A DNA stretch of 64,000 nt, taken from NCBI GenBank assembly GCA_903939115.1, contig CAJAFV010000075.1, forward strand, positions 112,101 through 176,100, written 5' to 3'. This DNA comes from an uncultured Geobacteraceae bacterium (GTDB lineage: Bacteria > Desulfobacterota > Desulfuromonadia > Geobacterales > Pseudopelobacteraceae). The notes below the pieces were generated by a model. The model had not been told where the DNA came from, ran no database searches, and saw only the letters and a list, made by a program, of their open reading frames with translations. Positions within the stretch are counted from its first letter, which is position 1. The number at the start of each line of letters is the position of its first letter. The position numbers and the translations under genes are program-made. Shown piece after piece: positions 51,046 to 60,066 of this stretch.

Positions 51046-51174
51046 CCTTCCGATTCAGCCCAACAGGCAGTTGACCATATACCTGAATATTCTGCGCGGG
51101 TTCCAAGGCAAAACGTTGCAAAAATTCTAATGGACCTGCAGGAAAACTTTACTCGCTGCCGCACGCCTTATTGA
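51046..51174 (+). pseudogene. Remnant C-terminus of an unknown gene (copy 2)
   Basis: Open from 51046 to TGA 51172-51174, reading VDHIPEYSARVPRQNVAKIL in pieces, matching copy 1 at 46564-46713 in frame and stop. No start codon with a ribosome site. A rival +1 frame (50933-51130) shows no conservation. Confidence 0.35.
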
Positions 51175-51521
51175 GCACACATTCTCACCTGCCGTGAATC
51201 TGCTATACGGGCAATAACAGCTACAGTCCCTTCTTCAGCGCCGTTTTAAAGACTGCTGAAGGATATTCTTTGCCTCCATAACTCTCCCGACCAGTTATAA
51301 TTCATTAAATTTCCGTTGCAATTCAGATGCATTCCACTCGTTGATAATACTTACATAACAGCGTAAACATCATAATCCATCGGAGGCGAGAGTCCCTTAA
51401 TATTTATAACTCGCCGAAATATGATGCTTTTGTTGGCGTTTTTTATCCCGTTATGACTTGGCACTTTTTTTGCTTATAGTTCAGGCAGCTTGCAATAAAA
51501 AAAGAAACTGAGGAGTTTAAA
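51070..51521 (+). repeat. Duplicated leader, copy 2
   Basis: Matches 46608-47059. Most conserved are the GCAAAACGTTGCAA block, GAATCTGCTATACGGGC and the final 100 bp with the sigma-54 promoter. The stretch 50907-51045 between IS and leader holds nothing recognisable. Confidence 0.75.
51459..51474 (+). promoter_or_regulatory. Sigma-54 promoter of PEP-CTERM gene 2
   Basis: TGGCAC-TTTTT-TTGCT, a perfect match to the -24/-12 consensus, 48 bp before the start codon. Activated in trans presumably by PrsR. Confidence 0.9.
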
Positions 51522-52157
51522 ATGAAAAAGACACTTTTGGCGGCAGTATTGGCAGTTGGTTTGATGGTGGGGGGGATGACCGGGGTTGCTCAAGCCACGT
51601 CTTTCACAGTGAGTGATGGTAGCTTCACAGCTGTTACCGGTAATAATGGGGGATTTAGTTGGTCTGTGGCAGGGGCATCAACTCCAAGTTTTTCACTAAC
51701 ATCAGTTGGACAAACAAGTACGTTTACATATGGCAATTTCTCAACAACTGACTTTGGAATAGATAATGCTGACTCAGCAACTCAGAATGACGTTTTTACC
51801 GCTGCATTCAATGTCACTCCTCCATCGACCAATAACACATTTACCAACACTGGTGACGTATCTGCATTTGCAGCAACTTATTTCTTTATTTGGCAAACCG
51901 CTGCTGCATACGCTACAGTTGATTTTAACAATACTCCTCTCTCAAAATCTTTTGGCAACGGCGGTACGTACGATGTAGTGTTTAATGATCTTACAATTTA
52001 CGGTAATGGTACATACGACCTGACTGCAACAATTACACTCGATAGCCTTGATCGTGGCACAGCCCCAGTCCCGGAACCTGGTACAATGATGCTCCTCGGT
52101 CTCGGCATGGCTGGACTTGCAGTATACGGCAAGCGCAGGATGAACAAAGAATCATAA
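51522..52157 (+). CDS. PEP-CTERM sorted protein 2
   Basis: 211 residues. Signal peptide (LAAVLAVGLMVGGMTGVAQA in pieces), a Ser/Thr/Asn-rich mature domain, and the C-terminal sorting signal VPEPGTMMLLGLGMAG then LAVYGKRRMNKES. The tail is nearly identical to PEP-CTERM protein 1 while the middle has diverged, keeping FTYGNFSTTDF and NVTPP. Export and anchoring by exosortase is expected; the exosortase is outside the window. TGAGGAG precedes the ATG. Confidence 0.92.
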   Translation: MKKTLLAAVLAVGLMVGGMTGVAQATSFTVSDGSFTAVTGNNGGFSWSVAGASTPSFSLTSVGQTSTFTYGNFSTTDFGIDNADSATQNDVFTAAFNVTPPSTNNTFTNTGDVSAFAATYFFIWQTAAAYATVDFNNTPLSKSFGNGGTYDVVFNDLTIYGNGTYDLTATITLDSLDRGTAPVPEPGTMMLLGLGMAGLAVYGKRRMNKES

Positions 52158-52188
52158 GGTGAAGTGGAATTGCAGATAGTTTTACTAT

Positions 52189-52214
52189 AAAGGCGTTGCT
52201 TCGGCGACGCCTTT
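52189..52214 (+). terminator. UUCG-loop terminator after PEP-CTERM gene 2
   Basis: Perfect stem GGCGTTGC-TTCG-GCGACGCC with TTTATTCTT after it, the counterpart of 47718-47743. Confidence 0.88.
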
Positions 52215-52283
52215 ATTCTTGGTGTCGGAAAAGTTTACACTGGTATAACGAAGCATAATCTCTGATTTCAAGAGGGGACTGCC

Positions 52284-52637
52284 ATGGACAACAGGAATTT
52301 CACGAGGGTTAACTATTCTGTTGGGGCCTCTGTCAGGTATGGCAATGAAGTAGTTCTTTGCAATACGGACAATTTGAGCCTACATGGAATGTTTCTGAAA
52401 ACCGATCGTGACATTCCACTTAATATCCCGGTAAATGTTACCGTATATCATTCAAACCAGGTATCTCTGAAGGTAAATGCAAAAGTGGTCCGGAGAGAAG
52501 AGAATGGAGTTGGATTACAGATAAACGACCTGCACGTTAATTCATTCGTTCAACTGCGAAACATAGTCACCGAAAACTGCAGCGATAAAGGGGTGGTAAT
52601 GCAGGAAACCTTTAAAATGCTTAAGTGTATTTACTGA
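52284..52637 (+). CDS. PilZ-domain c-di-GMP receptor, copy 2
   Basis: 117 residues differing from copy 1 at only a few positions (for example LSLHG for LSIHG, NDLHV for NNLNV, ENC for DNC). The RxxxR and NxSxxG motifs are intact. It lies 70 bp after the PEP-CTERM terminator with a promoter-like TTTACA/TAATCT pair in the gap. Confidence 0.9.
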   Translation: MDNRNFTRVNYSVGASVRYGNEVVLCNTDNLSLHGMFLKTDRDIPLNIPVNVTVYHSNQVSLKVNAKVVRREENGVGLQINDLHVNSFVQLRNIVTENCSDKGVVMQETFKMLKCIY

Positions 52638-52665
52638 ATCGCTAAACACAACCCCTTTCACACTT

Positions 52666-52696
52666 AAAAAGCCTCTATATATGAGGCTTTTTCTTT
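52666..52696 (+). terminator. Terminator after PilZ copy 2
   Basis: AAAAAGCCTC and GAGGCTTTTT pair around TATATAT, followed by a further T-rich stretch. Confidence 0.88.
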
Positions 52697-52836
52697 TTAT
52701 TGAGCAATCTTTCGACAAGACAATACTGACGTCGGATTTCTTTACACATACGAAACTCACTGAACTATTTAGTTTCTGACCGCCTTTTGTCCGTCGGCAG
52801 ATACATTATATATTAATTAAAATAAATAATTTCATA

Positions 52837-52865
52837 TTGACAATTATCTTTCAAGGTATTATTTT
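52837..52865 (+). promoter_or_regulatory. Sigma-70-like promoter of the DUF4382 lipoprotein
   Basis: TTGACA (52837-52842), 17-bp spacer, TATTTT (52860-52865). The surrounding 52750-52870 is very AT-rich and contains no gene. Confidence 0.55.
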
Positions 52866-52958
52866 CCAAAATAGTTAAGAATACGCAATCTACATACAGC
52901 ATTGATCACCATTCCGGAGGCAAGAATCCATCCGGAAAAAACGAGGAGGAACAGGAAC

Positions 52959-54542
52959 ATGAAAACAGAACCGATATGGCTTCTTAAGGGATGGATTGCA
53001 ATGATCATCCTGGCAGTCCTCTTGTCAGGATGCGGAGGTGGTGGTGGAGACGGCGTTACGACCGGAAGCGGGACGCCCCGGACCGGAGTGGCAAAAATAT
53101 CCCTCACCGACGCCCCCACCACTGACCTTGACCATGTGTGGGTTACGGTGAAAGAGATACGGTTTCACCTGGATCAGAACAGCGACGATCTCACCGATGG
53201 CGGCTGGCACAGCTACCCGCTCCCCGCGCCGGTGACTCTTGACCTGGCGAAGTTGAACAACGGGCTGTGGGACACCCTTTGGAACGACATTGTTCTGCCG
53301 GTCGGAAATTATCAGCAGATTCGACTGATACTTGCTGGAACCGAGGATCCCCTGACAGCTTCGGCAACGGCCAAAGCGCTCAACTACAATAATCAGGTAA
53401 CCGATGGCGACACCCCCTACCCTCTCATTATTCCTGCTGCTAAAAACGGCATCAAGCTGATCGGAGCTTTCAAGGTTACAGCTGCCGCTCCACTGCACAT
53501 CGTAGTCGATTTCGACATCACTCACGACGTAGTTGAGACCGGCAACGGCAGATACATTCTCAAGCCGCGACTTAAATACTATGTGGTCTCAGCGCCGGTG
53601 ACCGCTGCCATCACCGGCACCATCAAACGCCCCGATGGCACCCCGTTTGCCAACTACACCGGGGTTAGCGTCATCATCAAGGCTGAGGCCCCGGAAACCA
53701 TCACCTTTGCCAACACCAGCACTGCACGGGTGATGGCGATCGTTCGTGCGACGTCGGTAAAGCCCGATGGCAGCTTTGCACTCTACCCCCTACCATCCGA
53801 GCCTGGCAGAACCTATGACCTGGTGATACGAGGCAACGGAATACGGACCATGCTACTGAAGGCTGTCCCGGCCGAACCGGGGACTACCAAAGATTCACCT
53901 TCAATGCTCGCCATTGAACTTCGCCTGGCCAGCCAATACGTTGCCGGCGCTCAGGTCTACAATGCTGATACCAGCCCCTACGAGCCTGTTTTTAGCGCCT
54001 CGGTCGGCTTTTACCAGACACTGCCGGGACCGGGAGAGACCCCCTACTTGATCCGCTCCCGTCATGTTGGTCCGCTGAACGGCACATTCGATAATTTCTC
54101 CCTGCCAAATGGAGACGTTCTAGCGGGAAGCTTCAACTTTAATGTTCTGCTCCAGTCTTTTGTCTCCAAAGTGCCACTAGAGGGAACCGATTCGTTTCGC
54201 GCCTTCGCTACCGCCCCCTTCTTCTACGCCGACGGGCCGAAACTCTATACGCCTCATGTCACGTCTAACCGCTTCCTGCTGTCACCGATCCACTTCAATG
54301 CTCTGCCGGAGTGCGACATGGACGATGACTGGGAAAGCGATTCTTCTCCAATCAAAGGATACTACGTGACCTTTGGAGGGCTGATTGTGGATCACGTCCT
54401 CAAGAAAGATCTGGAGGAGGGGAAATACGAATTCCGGACTTCTAATGCCAGTGGCGGGAACGTCACCTCGCATGCAAAGAACGAAAAGGTGAAACTGGAC
54501 GATAAGAACAATAAACCTGACAAGATAAAGTTCAGAAAGTGA
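52959..54542 (+). CDS. DUF4382-domain lipoprotein
   Basis: 527 residues with a lipoprotein signal peptide (LAVLLSGC lipobox) and a Gly-rich linker. The DUF4382 domain (about 40-215) has GVAKISLTDAPTTDLDHVWVTVKEI in pieces, and ends near ILKPRLKYYV. A carboxypeptidase-regulatory-like beta-sandwich (AAITGTIKRPDGTPFANYTGVSV in pieces) and a less clear region follow; the tail is very Lys/Asp-rich. ATG 52959 follows AGGAGGAACAGG; the frame from 52902 is rejected. It is predicted to be on the outer membrane surface. Confidence 0.82.
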   Translation: MKTEPIWLLKGWIAMIILAVLLSGCGGGGGDGVTTGSGTPRTGVAKISLTDAPTTDLDHVWVTVKEIRFHLDQNSDDLTDGGWHSYPLPAPVTLDLAKLNNGLWDTLWNDIVLPVGNYQQIRLILAGTEDPLTASATAKALNYNNQVTDGDTPYPLIIPAAKNGIKLIGAFKVTAAAPLHIVVDFDITHDVVETGNGRYILKPRLKYYVVSAPVTAAITGTIKRPDGTPFANYTGVSVIIKAEAPETITFANTSTARVMAIVRATSVKPDGSFALYPLPSEPGRTYDLVIRGNGIRTMLLKAVPAEPGTTKDSPSMLAIELRLASQYVAGAQVYNADTSPYEPVFSASVGFYQTLPGPGETPYLIRSRHVGPLNGTFDNFSLPNGDVLAGSFNFNVLLQSFVSKVPLEGTDSFRAFATAPFFYADGPKLYTPHVTSNRFLLSPIHFNALPECDMDDDWESDSSPIKGYYVTFGGLIVDHVLKKDLEEGKYEFRTSNASGGNVTSHAKNEKVKLDDKNNKPDKIKFRK

Positions 54543-54568
54543 GAGAATCGTTTTAAAAACTACCATTT

Positions 54569-54609
54569 ACAAGCCCTCTTGTCCATCCAGGCCATGGGGG
54601 CTTGTTTGT
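54569..54609 (+). terminator. Terminator after the DUF4382 lipoprotein
   Basis: CAAGCCC (54570-54576) pairs with GGGCTTG (54598-54604) across a 21-base loop, then TTTGTT. Moderate strength. Confidence 0.6.
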
Positions 54610-54711
54610 TCCCCGCAAAACAACGAGGATACCCCGCTATTTAGCACGTCAAACAGGTAGCAGATATATTTACATGCATGGAACCTACTGATAACATTGT
54701 ATTCACTGTTT

Positions 54712-54727
54712 TGGCATGCCGTATGCT
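54712..54727 (+). promoter_or_regulatory. Possible sigma-54 promoter
   Basis: TGGCAT-GCCGT-ATGCT keeps GG and GC at the right 12-base spacing but deviates from the consensus at two positions. It lies 47 bp before the small gene at 54774, the same distance as for the PEP-CTERM genes. Confidence 0.5.
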
Positions 54728-54773
54728 TTACACTCAATAGTAACTCTATTGCGCAGAAACAGGAGTGCTGAAA

Positions 54774-54965
54774 ATGCCGTGGTATACAAATCCGGTTATT
54801 ACGCGTAAGGTCTTACACCGGATAGCCAATCGTCACACGTGCTCATCTATTCAGGAACTTAACTCAACCCTGGATAAAGCCACTCAATTGATCTGGGACA
54901 AGCAGCATAACTACCGATCAGTCAAAACTGAACGGACAGTCAACAATTCTATCGGCTGCAATTAA
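54774..54965 (+). CDS. Small hypothetical protein (63 aa)
   Basis: ATG eight bases after AGGAG; a GTG nine bases earlier is less well placed. MPWYTNPVITRKVLHRIANR then ELNSTLDKATQLIWDKQHNYRSV; basic and helical, no signal peptide. Family not recognised. Its promoter-like sequence is of sigma-54 type, so it may belong to the PrsR regulon. Confidence 0.55.
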   Translation: MPWYTNPVITRKVLHRIANRHTCSSIQELNSTLDKATQLIWDKQHNYRSVKTERTVNNSIGCN

Positions 54966-54995
54966 ATAGAGAAACTAATTGAGAGGGTATCCGGA

Positions 54996-55214
54996 ATGCT
55001 CAAAAAAATAATGAAACGTATCGGGGCGGTGTTGTTTTACATTGGCGGAATTGTGTGGGTGATATTCGCCGTTGCAAAATATCTGTTTGACTGTGATGTC
55101 TCTGCCAGCCAGTTTCTTCCGTATCATTTGGGTGCAATAATACCAGGAGTTATTTTGAAATACGGCTTGGTATACTATGAGCGGACATCGAACATCAGGT
55201 ATAACGAGAGCTGA
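54996..55214 (+). CDS. Small two-helix membrane protein (72 aa)
   Basis: GAGAGGGTATCCGGA precedes the ATG. Hydrophobic segments near residues 9-27 (GAVLFYIGGIVWVIFAVAKY in pieces) and 42-60 (YHLGAIIPGVILKYGLVYY) point to two membrane helices; it ends in NIRYNES. Function unknown. It lies 30 bp after the previous gene and is convergent with slyX. Confidence 0.6.
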   Translation: MLKKIMKRIGAVLFYIGGIVWVIFAVAKYLFDCDVSASQFLPYHLGAIIPGVILKYGLVYYERTSNIRYNES

Positions 55215-55418
55215 CTAATAGTGCGGCGGTGGTTCTTCCTGATCAGTGTCGCGTGAGACCGATGGTGATATGACGAGAAACTGCTCCTTCAATGCGGTAA
55301 AATCACGTTGTAACCGTTCCAGGATCAGCTCCTGACGGCAGATAATTTCATTCAACTCCCCGATAGTCATCTCTTGCTGCATATAGCACATTTCCAGCTC
55401 ATTAATTCGCTCTTCCAT
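55215..55418 (-). CDS. slyX: SlyX family protein
   Basis: 67 residues: MEERINELEMCYMQQEMTI in pieces, a coiled coil to about residue 48, then an end in DQEEPPPHY, the conserved PPPHY tail of SlyX. Role unknown in the family. The open frame extends upstream to 55580, but that part has a Cys-rich sequence not found in SlyX. GGAAGGTGG stands ahead of ATG 55418. Confidence 0.85.
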   Translation of the reverse strand: MEERINELEMCYMQQEMTIGELNEIICRQELILERLQRDFTALKEQFLVISPSVSRDTDQEEPPPHY

Positions 55419-55589
55419 ACTTAGCCACCTTCCATTAATAGAGGACCTAGTACCATTTACATAGTGTGGTACAGTTCCTGTTGAAATCATTCCCGACACC
55501 ATCTGCGTAACACACTCACGTTTTTTTTGGAAGGGACAAAAAACGCACCCGGTTGTGTCTATGTGAGAGGGCATACTCAAAAGAAATCA

Positions 55590-55620
55590 TTGACATTAAT
55601 TGTTAAAGTCAGCATATATT
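55590..55620 (+). promoter_or_regulatory. Sigma-70-like promoter of the sugar-nucleotide genes
   Basis: TTGACA (55590-55595) with CATATA or TATATT 17-19 bp downstream, 55 bp before the tviB-like gene. Confidence 0.5.
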
Positions 55621-55674
55621 CCGTTCGTATAACTAAAACGTATACTCATGCAAACATTAAATAAAGGAGCTTAA

Positions 55675-56961
55675 ATGAACCGCAAGAGAATTATTTCCGT
55701 TATCGGACTCGGCTATGTTGGACTGCCGGTAGCAGTTGCCTTTGGCAAGGTACGCAAAACCGTCGGTTTCGACATCAATCCACTGAGAATTTCAGAACTG
55801 CAGGCCGGGCATGATCGAACCGGTGAGGTAACAGCTGAAGATCTTAAGTCAGCAGATATACTCTTCACTGAAAAATTGGAAGAGCTTGCACTGGCCGATT
55901 TCCACATTGTTGCCGTGCCGACTCCGGTCGATGAGGCACATCAACCGGATCTTTCCCTGATGTACCGGGCGTCAGAAACCATCGGTAAGGCGCTGAAAAA
56001 GGGCGACATTGTTGTCTATGAATCCACTGTATATCCGGGTGTAACGGAAGACGAGTGTGTGCCGGTACTGGAGCGGGCGTCAGGCTTGGTCTGTGGACCG
56101 GATTTCACGGTGGGCTACAGCCCCGAAAGGATCAATCCGGGAGATAAAGAACATACCTTCACCAAAATAAAGAAGGTGGTTTCCGGCCAGGATGCTGAGA
56201 CGCTGGAAATCGTAGCTGCAGTTTATGAATCAGTCGTGACTGCCGGTGTCCACCGGGCCTCCTCCATTAAGGTGGCAGAAGCGGCCAAAGTCATCGAAAA
56301 TACGCAACGGGACCTGAATATTGCCTTGATGAATGAATTGGCACTGATCTTCGATCGAATGGGCATCGATACCAATGACGTCCTGGAGGCAGCCGGGACT
56401 AAATGGAACTTCCTTAAATTCAAGCCGGGCCTGGTCGGCGGACATTGTATCGGCGTCGATCCCTACTACCTGACTCACAAAGCGGAAAAAATCGGCTACA
56501 TCCCCCAGGTAATCCTGGCCGGACGTCGTATCAATGATGGTATGGGGAAATTTGTCGCTCAGCGCGCAATTAAAGAGATGATTCACGCCGGCCATAACAT
56601 TCTAGGCAATACGGTGACCGTCCTGGGGTTGACCTTCAAAGAAAACTGCCCGGACCTACGAAACTCTAAGGTTATTGATATTATCAATGAACTCAGGGAT
56701 TATGGCATTACTGTTCAGGTATGCGACCCGCTCGCCGATCCTGTCGAGGCGATCCATGAATATGGAGTACAACTGACCCCAATAGCTGAGCTGAAACCGG
56801 CTGCTGCAATCGTTGCCGCAGTCGCCCACCAGCAGTTCCTTGGCTGGACAGCCAAAGATATTGGGCGTTTCATGGGGAGCAACCCGGTACTGATTGACGT
56901 CAAGGGGACGTACGATCTGCAGGCAATGGTTGCTGCAGGGATACGGGTGTGGAGGCTATAG
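55675..56961 (+). CDS. tviB: Nucleotide-sugar dehydrogenase (TviB/WbpA-like)
   Basis: 428 residues. UDP-sugar 6-dehydrogenase that oxidises UDP-GlcNAc/GalNAc to the uronate in two NAD steps. Rossmann motif [35 protein letters not shown], catalytic Cys258 in [12 protein letters not shown] and the C-terminal [16 protein letters not shown] match the TviB/VipA branch better than UDP-glucose dehydrogenase. Paired two bases on with an epimerase, as in Vi-type polysaccharide synthesis. ATG after AAAGGAGC. Confidence 0.9.
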   Translation: MNRKRIISVIGLGYVGLPVAVAFGKVRKTVGFDINPLRISELQAGHDRTGEVTAEDLKSADILFTEKLEELALADFHIVAVPTPVDEAHQPDLSLMYRASETIGKALKKGDIVVYESTVYPGVTEDECVPVLERASGLVCGPDFTVGYSPERINPGDKEHTFTKIKKVVSGQDAETLEIVAAVYESVVTAGVHRASSIKVAEAAKVIENTQRDLNIALMNELALIFDRMGIDTNDVLEAAGTKWNFLKFKPGLVGGHCIGVDPYYLTHKAEKIGYIPQVILAGRRINDGMGKFVAQRAIKEMIHAGHNILGNTVTVLGLTFKENCPDLRNSKVIDIINELRDYGITVQVCDPLADPVEAIHEYGVQLTPIAELKPAAAIVAAVAHQQFLGWTAKDIGRFMGSNPVLIDVKGTYDLQAMVAAGIRVWRL

Positions 56962-56963
56962 GT

Positions 56964-57989
56964 ATGAATCGTTACGAAACCGTTCGCACTCAATTGCAGG
57001 CAGCCCCCAAAGTGTGGCTGATTACTGGAGTTGCCGGTTTCATTGGCTCCAATCTGCTGGAGCATCTTCTGAGACTTAACCAAACGGTCGTAGGGCTGGA
57101 TAATTTCTCCACCGGCAAGCGCAGCAACCTTAATGAAGTACGGAGCCTTATATCTGAAAATCAGTGGCAGCGCTTCCGTTTTGTCGAAGGCGATATTTGC
57201 AAGCTTGCCACCTGCCGTGATGTCTGCATCGGAGTCGACTACATATTACACGAGGCTGCGCTTGGTTCAGTCCCCCGCTCCATCGCAGACCCCATATTAA
57301 GCAATGAGAGCAATGTCAGCGGTTTTCTCAATATGCTTGTTGCTGCACGGGATGCGGACGTAAAAAGGTTCGTGTACGCAGCAAGCAGTTCCACGTATGG
57401 TGACCATCCGGGACTGCCAAAGCAAGAGGACACTATCGGAAAACCGCTTTCACCCTATGCGGTGACCAAATACGTGAATGAGCTCTATGCCGACGTTTTT
57501 GCGAGAACATATGGAATGGAAACCATCGGGCTTCGCTATTTCAACGTATTCGGCCCGCGCCAGGACCCGGAAGGGGCCTATGCAGCCGTCATCCCCTGCT
57601 GGATCAGGGCGTTGCTTAAAGGAGAAACCGTTAACATTAATGGCTCCGGTGAAACCAGTCGTGACTTCTGCTTTGTTGAGAACGTAATTCAGATGAATCT
57701 GCTTGCAGCAACAACGACAGAAGCGGCAGCGATAAACCAGATATACAATACCGCCGTGAACGCCCGCACATCTCTAAATGAGCTGTTCACTATGCTCCGG
57801 GACCGACTGCTTCAGCATTACCCCCGCCTTAAGAGGTGCGAACCGGTGCATCGTGACTTCCGGAGAGGCGATGTGCTCCATTCCCAGGCTGACATCAGTA
57901 AGGCTGCCGCCCTGCTGGGATATGTACCCAGCCACACAATTGGCACCGGCCTCGATGCCGCCCTTTCGTGGTATGTGGCAAACCTTTGA
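56964..57989 (+). CDS. tviC: NAD-dependent sugar-nucleotide epimerase (TviC/WbpP-like)
   Basis: 341 residues, extended [18 protein letters not shown] cofactor motif, [12 protein letters not shown], catalytic YAVTK (YxxxK) and [14 protein letters not shown] are all typical of UDP-N-acetylhexosamine or -uronate C4 epimerases. ATG two bases after the dehydrogenase stop; the frame from 56949 is rejected. The pair makes UDP-GalNAcA-type precursors for exopolysaccharide, in keeping with the adjacent PEP-CTERM regulators. Confidence 0.88.
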   Translation: MNRYETVRTQLQAAPKVWLITGVAGFIGSNLLEHLLRLNQTVVGLDNFSTGKRSNLNEVRSLISENQWQRFRFVEGDICKLATCRDVCIGVDYILHEAALGSVPRSIADPILSNESNVSGFLNMLVAARDADVKRFVYAASSSTYGDHPGLPKQEDTIGKPLSPYAVTKYVNELYADVFARTYGMETIGLRYFNVFGPRQDPEGAYAAVIPCWIRALLKGETVNINGSGETSRDFCFVENVIQMNLLAATTTEAAAINQIYNTAVNARTSLNELFTMLRDRLLQHYPRLKRCEPVHRDFRRGDVLHSQADISKAAALLGYVPSHTIGTGLDAALSWYVANL

Positions 57990-58001
57990 GCCTCTGACAC
58001 C

Positions 58002-60047
58002 ATGAGTAATGTCATCATTCCCATAGCGGCAATTTTTGTATTGCTGTCAGTCGCAGGGTATGCGCTCTACCAGGAACGCTCCCGTTCTACCCTGTTTCTT
58101 TCCACAGCCTTGGCAGTTACCTCCCTTCTTGAGCTGTTCGATCTGTTGTCACTTACCTGTCATTCAGATGCTTTTTTCTGGAAAGCCTGTGCTTTGCGCG
58201 CCGAAACGTTTCTCCCCCCACTCTGGCTACTCTGCAGCCTTACCTTTGCCCGACAACCCGGGCCCTGGAAAATTCGATTGCCGTTAAAAACTGTTGTTGC
58301 ATCCACGTGCCTTTTTTCTACTCTGCCCATAATACTCCCCCTGAGCGATTTTTTTTATGCCCCGGACTTTCCGGATGAACGGGTTCTCTTTCTCGGCACC
58401 GCCGGTCTCTATTTCTATATCGCTATCATGGCCAGCCTGGTGGTCGCCCTTGTAAATTTTGAAGTCACCCTTGCCAACGCTTCACCGGATAGCCGTTGGA
58501 AAATCGCATTTGAAATTATTGGAATCGGTACCATTCTGACCGTGCTGATATTCTACTACAGTCAGGCATTATTATACCGGTCTTTGAACATGAATTACCT
58601 CCAGTTACGCTCTTTCCTGTACCTGGTGGCATCGGCACTGATGACCTATCCGCTCCTGTTCCGACGTGGAAAAACTCGCATCAGCGTATCTAGACAGGTC
58701 GCCTTTAAATCCGTTGTTCTTTTTGCCGTAGGCATTTATTTGGTGATGATCGGCCTTTTGGCTGAAGGGATGCAACACTTTGGGGGCTTTTTCCCCCGTA
58801 TTGTAACCGTCTCTATGGCCTTTCTGATCGGTATTGCCCTGCTGATTTTGATACTTTCGGAACGGGTAAGAAAAGAAGTAAAAGTCGTGCTGCATAAAAA
58901 CTTTTACCAGAATAAACACGATTACCGAACACAATGGCTCCGCTTCACCGAGTTGCTTGCAACGGCCAAGACGTTAAGTGAACTCCAACAGAGAATTCTG
59001 TCAGCATATTGTGAAATATTTGGAACCGGAGGTGCGGCCCTTTTCCTTTACGAGGATATTTACGGGGGTTATTGCATGACAGCCGGTTATAATATGGATA
59101 AAATTTCAGATGTAATAACTCCGGACAACTCTCTGATCAAATACATGAAAGAGCGTTCGTGGGTTATTAACATCCGGGATGACTCTTCTGACATCCTCAA
59201 GCAAAATGGTTATTTTTTCGGTGAACACAGTATATTCATTGTGATACCACTGTTTAGCGGCAAAATTCTGGAAGGTTTTATCGCTCTTGGAAAAAACATT
59301 AACACCAATGAAGTCTTTATATATGAAGACTACGATCTGATGAAAACCATTGCCCGTCAGGCTTCCCTGGCAATTATGCATCAACGGTTGTCCGAGCAGA
59401 TTAATCATGCCCGTGAAGTTGAAGCGATCGGTAATGTTGCTACATTTGTGGCACACGATCTAAAAAATCTGGTTTCAAGCCTGTCGCTGATAGTTGAAAA
59501 CGCTGGCAGACACATACACAATCCGGATTTTCAGCATGATATGCTCGCGTCTTTGGGAAGTACCGTCGGCAAGATGCACAAGTTGATCAGCAGGCTGAAA
59601 AACCTGGGTGAGCAGGAGCATCTCAAACTACAGCAGGTAAATCTCCTCGAATTGGCGGAAAAAACTGCAAGCCTGGTTATAGGTAACAATATTTCGGTAT
59701 CAGGTACTGCAACAATTATTCAAATCGATGAAAATGAAATCCAGAAAGTCCTTCTGAATCTCATCATGAATGGCATTGAAGCGTCAGACGCTGATCAGCC
59801 GATTGCGATAGAAGTCGGAGTATCCGGCGCACCATTCATCAAGGTAATTGATTACGGCTGCGGAATGACTGACAGTTTTTTACGCACTGGACTGTTTGAG
59901 CCGTTTAAAACGACTAAAAAGGATGGTCTGGGCATCGGACTGTATCAATGCCGCCAGATTATAGGAGCGCATGGCGGCAGGATTGAGGTGCTCAGCGTAG
60001 AAGGCTCCGGTTCCGTCTTTACGATATGGTTTGCCGATACTGAGTAG
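58002..60047 (+). CDS. prsK: PEP-CTERM system histidine kinase PrsK
   Basis: 681 residues. The first ~285 residues are about eight membrane helices, followed by a GAF-like region (about 315-450). The H-box is VAHDLKNLVSSLSL with His485, and the ATPase domain has an N-box (LLNLIMNGIEA), G1 (DYGCGMTD) and G2 (KKDGLGIGLYQ). This fits PrsK of PEP-CTERM/exosortase loci. It lies 12 bp after the epimerase and 19 bp before prsR. The signal sensed is unknown; the multi-helix sensor suggests a membrane or envelope cue. Confidence 0.9.
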   Translation: MSNVIIPIAAIFVLLSVAGYALYQERSRSTLFLSTALAVTSLLELFDLLSLTCHSDAFFWKACALRAETFLPPLWLLCSLTFARQPGPWKIRLPLKTVVASTCLFSTLPIILPLSDFFYAPDFPDERVLFLGTAGLYFYIAIMASLVVALVNFEVTLANASPDSRWKIAFEIIGIGTILTVLIFYYSQALLYRSLNMNYLQLRSFLYLVASALMTYPLLFRRGKTRISVSRQVAFKSVVLFAVGIYLVMIGLLAEGMQHFGGFFPRIVTVSMAFLIGIALLILILSERVRKEVKVVLHKNFYQNKHDYRTQWLRFTELLATAKTLSELQQRILSAYCEIFGTGGAALFLYEDIYGGYCMTAGYNMDKISDVITPDNSLIKYMKERSWVINIRDDSSDILKQNGYFFGEHSIFIVIPLFSGKILEGFIALGKNINTNEVFIYEDYDLMKTIARQASLAIMHQRLSEQINHAREVEAIGNVATFVAHDLKNLVSSLSLIVENAGRHIHNPDFQHDMLASLGSTVGKMHKLISRLKNLGEQEHLKLQQVNLLELAEKTASLVIGNNISVSGTATIIQIDENEIQKVLLNLIMNGIEASDADQPIAIEVGVSGAPFIKVIDYGCGMTDSFLRTGLFEPFKTTKKDGLGIGLYQCRQIIGAHGGRIEVLSVEGSGSVFTIWFADTE

Positions 60048-60066
60048 TGAGAACAAGGAGCTACCC

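Noticed and set aside
50933..51130. 65-codon frame after the IS21-type element
   Set aside because: Not conserved with the paralogous leader, where a different frame is preserved.
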